A DNA stretch of 7,866 bases from JAQIBY01 sp964407055 (GTDB lineage Bacteria; Bacteroidota; Bacteroidia; Bacteroidales; ML635J-15). The notes beneath the pieces were generated by a model. That model had not been told where the DNA came from and did not search any database. It worked only from the letters and a program-made list of their open reading frames with translations. Below are positions 7,051 through 7,866 of the stretch, one piece after another. The translations under genes and the position numbers were made by a program. Positions within the stretch are counted from its first letter, which is position 1. Every line of letters begins with the position of its first letter. The DNA lies in the NCBI GenBank assembly GCA_964407055.1, contig CAYOUD010000132.1, forward strand, positions 1 to 7,866, read 5' to 3'.

Positions 7051-7866
7051 CTATCCTAATTTCTCATAACGAAAAGCAGATTCCATAAGTTCTATTTCTG
7101 ATCTTGAAATTCCAATGCTTTTTGCAAAAGATTTCCACTGACTTACGATAGATGTAACCTCATGTAATATCGATTTCATCTCTATGCGGTTTAACTGAAA
7201 ATACTCTCCAACACTCATCGCCAACTCAAAATCAAGTGCATTGTTTTCGGAGTCAATATTTAGAGACAGTCCATTTTTATCAATCGAAGGATTAATATCA
7301 TAGGCAGGTGAAAGGTGCCAACCATCATCTTGTAAGATAAATCCATGATTCCGTAAATGGTCATCAGTATTTGATATTGCAATATTGAATATAATTCGTC
7401 TCCATAATTGATGCAAATCATTTTTAATATTTCCACCGGAAAATTGAATGAATTCTGCAAGTTCTAAATAACTTGCAACAGCTTCCCTTAAATTTTCTTC
7501 GCAATTACCTGTCATTATCATTGCAGATGCAAAATGTATTCGCTCTCCATTAAAACGATCAAATCGTTTAGTGAAAAATGTATGATATCTACCCATTATT
7601 TTTTCTATTCGAGATTCAGACATAGTAATTTTAGACATAACTGCTAATTTGTATGCAAGATACTCCCATAATGCTTTATCAATTGAATCGTTTTTCGAAG
7701 GAAATTTGGCAATCCAGGGGTGATTATTATTATCCAATATATTTGCTTTAGGCCTTGTACCTCCAAGTGAAGATCCGGGGGTAACCAATATTGATAGCCA
7801 TTTATTTATTTCAGAACTATCCTTATCTGACTCTAGCATCTCAACACTGTACTGAAGCTGTCTTAA
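7051..7866 (-). CDS. HipA-family serine/threonine kinase, partial (N-terminus beyond right edge)
   Basis: The frame is open from the right edge (codon 7864-7866) to TAG/TAA-type stop at 7051-7053, giving 271 visible residues. The first in-window ATG (7837-7839) is unlikely to be the start, because sequence upstream stays open (LRQLQYSVE) and HipA proteins are usually about 400 residues or more. Counting from that Met, GSSLGGTRPKA (22-32) is the Gly-rich ATP loop and Lys45 in WIAKFPS is the ATP lysine. HTFFTKRFDR (86-95) and IHFASAM (101-107) are family segments. SNTDDHLRNHGF (156-167) is the catalytic loop and Asp181 in PAYDINP is the metal-binding aspartate. All kinase residues look intact. 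In toxin-antitoxin modules HipA phosphorylates a translation factor or tRNA synthetase and is held by HipB, an HTH protein usually encoded just upstream; that region is off-window. Target and toxicity are unknown. The gene looks more AT-rich than its neighbours, which would fit transfer, but I did not measure this. Confidence 0.9.
   Translation of the reverse strand, partial: LRQLQYSVEMLESDKDSSEINKWLSILVTPGSSLGGTRPKANILDNNNHPWIAKFPSKNDSIDKALWEYLAYKLAVMSKITMSESRIEKIMGRYHTFFTKRFDRFNGERIHFASAMIMTGNCEENLREAVASYLELAEFIQFSGGNIKNDLHQLWRRIIFNIAISNTDDHLRNHGFILQDDGWHLSPAYDINPSIDKNGLSLNIDSENNALDFELAMSVGEYFQLNRIEMKSILHEVTSIVSQWKSFAKSIGISRSEIELMESAFRYEKLG

Noticed and set aside
7837..7839. ATG as the start of the HipA protein
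   Set aside because: The frame stays open to the window edge, and a HipA protein needs an N-terminal subdomain, so the real start is probably beyond 7866.

Overview
The window looks like an ordinary chromosomal stretch from a member of the Bacteroidota. The evidence is an AT-rich base composition (my rough impression, not counted), a gingipain-type C25 cysteine protease carrying a PKD module of the kind exported by type IX secretion systems, and a promoter candidate resembling the Bacteroidota -33/-7 consensus (TTTG / TAnnTTTG). I cannot assign a genus.

Layout from left to right. (1) Bases 1-2134, minus strand: a secreted, gingipain-like C25 peptidase whose C-terminus runs off the left edge. 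(2) 2280-3062, minus: a class I SAM-dependent methyltransferase. (3) 3215-3739, plus: a small FMN-type nitroreductase, divergent from the methyltransferase across a 152-base promoter region. (4) 3816-5878, plus: a multi-spanning membrane glycosyltransferase of the GT39/ArnT-like GT-C type with a C-terminal beta-rich domain. Its reading frame is broken by an apparent one-base deletion near 4014-4016. (5) 5997 to about 6842, minus: a short DUF1338 protein (2-oxoadipate dioxygenase/decarboxylase superfamily). Its conserved N-terminus extends upstream of any ATG, GTG or TTG that could start it. (6) 7051 to beyond 7866, minus: the kinase core of a HipA-family protein whose N-terminus lies past the right edge.

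The genes do not form an obvious pathway or operon. Most appear to be single transcription units separated by 75-210 bases, with several inverted repeats in the gaps. No gene-free stretch exceeds 300 bases. I see no tRNA, rRNA, CRISPR array or insertion sequence. Two genes within about 2.8 kb carry a lesion (a frameshift and a missing start codon), which suggests either base errors in the assembly or recent gene decay. I do not find convincing evidence of a new multi-gene system. The most useful items to follow up are the two damaged genes, the HipA locus at the right edge with its unseen partner, and the structured intergenic repeats at 3763-3800 and 6926-7016.
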